Origin: Helopsaltes ochotensis
Lineage: Eukaryota > Chordata > Aves > Passeriformes > Locustellidae
Length of the DNA: 64,000 bases
Assembly (NCBI GenBank): GCA_013400155.1
Contig: VXBM01000043.1
Coordinates: 918,395 to 982,394 of the forward strand
Reading direction: 5' to 3'
Shown here: piece by piece, positions 62,290 to 64,000 of the stretch
How the letters are laid out: each line of letters opens with the position of its first letter
Numbering within the stretch: the stretch's first letter is position 1
The notes under the pieces: generated by a model
Database searches by the model: none
The model's input: only the letters and a program-made list of their open reading frames with translations
What the model was told of the DNA's origin: nothing
Position numbers and translations under genes: made by a program

Positions 62290-63370
62290 ATTGCACTACC
62301 CAACACTTGCTAAGAAGCTGCTGTTTGCAAGGCAAATATTTTGTATCAAGCCATTACTGGGTTTGTTACGAGCTGTGGACGCATAATAAAAAGTAACTAC
62401 AGTAATATCTTGATGATAGTCCCTACACCGATCAACTGCAAATGATCTGATTAACAGTCAGCTGCTGATTCCCAGTTTAATTAATCCTGATGGGCTATTG
62501 ATGCGCCACAACTGTTTGTCCTAATAATGAGGTTTGAAATTAGACTGCGACAAGCCACTTAGACAGCTGCCAAGGAAAATAATCATTTAGGAAGGCGAGC
62601 AATGGAGATGGCAGAGGAGGAATGGCTGCTATTTGACAGAAAATTCACATGGCTGTGTCACATGTGTTTTATTTTTACATTTGGAGCACATTAACTGTAC
62701 CAGCAGTAAGTGGTGACTGCAAGACACATAACTAGCTTTACAATTAAGAGTGCTACTTCTCATCAGTATGCAAAAGCTAAACATGAAACATGAAGTGTGT
62801 TAATAGCAGAATATATGTAGCTACAGACCATTGAACAATTTAGGTCAGTCCTTTGCAATGTTTAATTAGACTAATATATCTGTTTGCAATTAATAACAGA
62901 TGTGACAAGCTAATGTGTCCATGTACTGACAAATTAACCTTTGCCCATCAGCTGCTCGGATCTGTGAGAAAAGTGCCATGTTTTGCCTCTGTTCAACTGA
63001 ACCTAAATAAAATTGCAGGATAATTATAAACATAAATGTTAATAGAATGTGCTTTCCGTGGGAAGCAGAGACCAAAGGCAAGTATTTCTCAGCCCGGTCA
63101 TCGTACTGTACTTTGCCACGTGTCAAAACCTGCAAATTATATTTTTCCATTTGTCTCAGTGCAATTAGTGTGTGGTTTGACACATGCTAGTTCGATAGTC
63201 CTCACCGCCAGTAGACCTGGGACAAACGAGAAACCCTAAATTAGTAGCCAGGATAAGAATGCTTCCAGAGCTATTCAATCTTTGGCCTTATTTGCTGTCT
63301 GCAAGCAAATGTGTCCTCAATTTGTGACAAGCCTTACCACTGAAGTGACGTGGCAGACATGTCTGTCAGG
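62290..63370. promoter_or_regulatory. Possible conserved noncoding element, about 1 kb
   Basis: A long unique stretch without repeats or usable ORFs. It contains many spaced homeodomain-type cores: TTTAATTAATCC with an embedded K50-type TAATCC (62476-62487), GATTAACAG, AAATTAGACTG, TTTAATTAGACTAAT (about 62860), GCAATTAATAACAG (about 62886), AAATTAACC and GCAATTAGTG. Other types are present too: CAGCTGCC E-boxes, TGACGTGGC and CACGTGTC. Several CpGs persist (GACGCAT, GATGCGCCAC, CTGCGAC). Mixed site types over about 1 kb fit a developmental enhancer block. AT-rich composition alone inflates TAAT counts, so alignment is needed. Confidence 0.45.
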
Positions 63371-63490
63371 ACTTGGGCTGAGGCCATGAGCATATTCCAG
63401 ATAAGTAATGGGAACATCTATCACCCCCTGGGCTGGTGGTCTGTTTGCATTTCCAGTATCACTCTCTTTCATTCTCTATCTCTCTTTCCT
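63371..63490. other. Short noncoding linker
   Basis: Pyrimidine-rich sequence leading into the microsatellite block. Nothing else recognised. Confidence 0.5.
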
Positions 63491-63770
63491 GCTCCCACCC
63501 CCATATATATATAAATTTTTTTTAATGTATATAAAAATATATCTTAACATTTTGGCACCTTATATATATATGCTGTATATACATATTGTAGGCATCTTCC
63601 CCTGCTTTGCATTAGGCTCTGTTAATAGACCCCTGTAACTGGTGGGACTTATTGAGGTTGTGTTTGTAAATATGAATATATATATATATACACACACATT
63701 CATATACATATACATACACATGTAAATGTATGGGTACATATGTATACGCATATACGCACTTATCTATTAT
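63491..63770. repeat. Compound TA / CA / CATA microsatellite cluster
   Basis: Three TA-rich blocks (about 63502-63545, 63560-63590 and 63674-63690) are followed by CACACACA and CATATA/CATACA runs to about 63758. A short unique segment with mixed composition (about 63591-63665) interrupts them. Such clusters are unstable and polymorphic. Confidence 0.9.
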
Positions 63771-64000
63771 TTATAGTAAAGGTATTGCAAATAATATTAT
63801 GAAATTTTAAATACCATTAAGTGGTTATTTTTCTCTAAATTTGATCTAAACTGCAACCTTTTTATTTTTAAGGTTTCGAAAGCAGGTGGCATGTTTGGGT
63901 GTTCCACATCTCCATGTTTACCACTTCTGCAAAATCAGCCTTTTTGGGCACATTGATATGTTGGCTTCCTTTAAGTTCTCTCTGTTAGTGGCTCTCAAAG
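63771..64000. other. Noncoding right edge
   Basis: AT-rich unique sequence with no recognisable gene start, splice site or repeat. Any feature here could be cut by the window boundary. Confidence 0.5.

Noticed and set aside
1..64000. Bacterial or phage features, CRISPR array, operons, attachment sites
   Set aside because: No spaced direct repeats of CRISPR type, no ribosome binding sites with long ORFs, and the CR1 relics plus composition point to a vertebrate nuclear genome.
1..64000. Endogenous retrovirus or LTR pair
   Set aside because: I saw no matching direct LTRs, primer-binding site or gag/pol-like frames. The only RT signature belongs to CR1.

Overview
The window is almost certainly nuclear DNA of a sauropsid vertebrate, most likely a bird. 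The main evidence is two degraded copies of the CR1 LINE family, the dominant retrotransposon of birds, in an otherwise repeat-poor, AT-rich, CpG-depleted background. There are no operons, no bacterial start signals and no ORF longer than a shadow of GC-rich repeat sequence. It looks like a short-read-era draft assembly, with a 50-N gap and a single N inside a homopolymer. The species cannot be told from the window.

I found no convincing protein-coding exon, tRNA, rRNA, snRNA, CRISPR array or intact transposon on either strand. The window reads as a gene desert or a very large intron. It holds, in order: unique AT-rich sequence with an assembly gap beside a TTTATA hexamer array (about 2 kb); an internally duplicated AT-rich patch (3.8 kb); long unique sequence with enhancer-like patches; a CR1 fragment with a dead reverse transcriptase (12.7-13.5 kb, + strand); a 120-base A tract with a GA tail and a 12-base duplication (15.1-15.3 kb); a second CR1 scrap from the 3' end (20.25-20.35 kb, - strand); a 32-base near-palindrome (25.9 kb); CTCF-like motifs in two orientations (26.6, 27.0, 29.7, 40.4 and 43.8 kb); a compact CpG-rich patch that is the best promoter candidate (43.6-43.9 kb); and several non-repetitive stretches rich in homeodomain, TALE and RFX-like cores (about 30.3, 34.3, 38.4, 40.3, 49.9-50.4, 51.0-51.5 and 62.3-63.3 kb). 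The right end is a compound TA/CA/CATA microsatellite.

If the window has a job, it is probably cis-regulation of a developmental gene outside it. The strongest local signals are the homeodomain/TALE cluster at 40.29-40.46 kb, with a perfect GCTAATTG inverted pair 3 bases apart, and the CpG patch at 43.6-43.9 kb. These calls come from sequence appearance alone. No alignment, motif scan or expression data could be run, so their confidence is low to moderate. I found nothing that supports a previously undescribed enzymatic or defence system.
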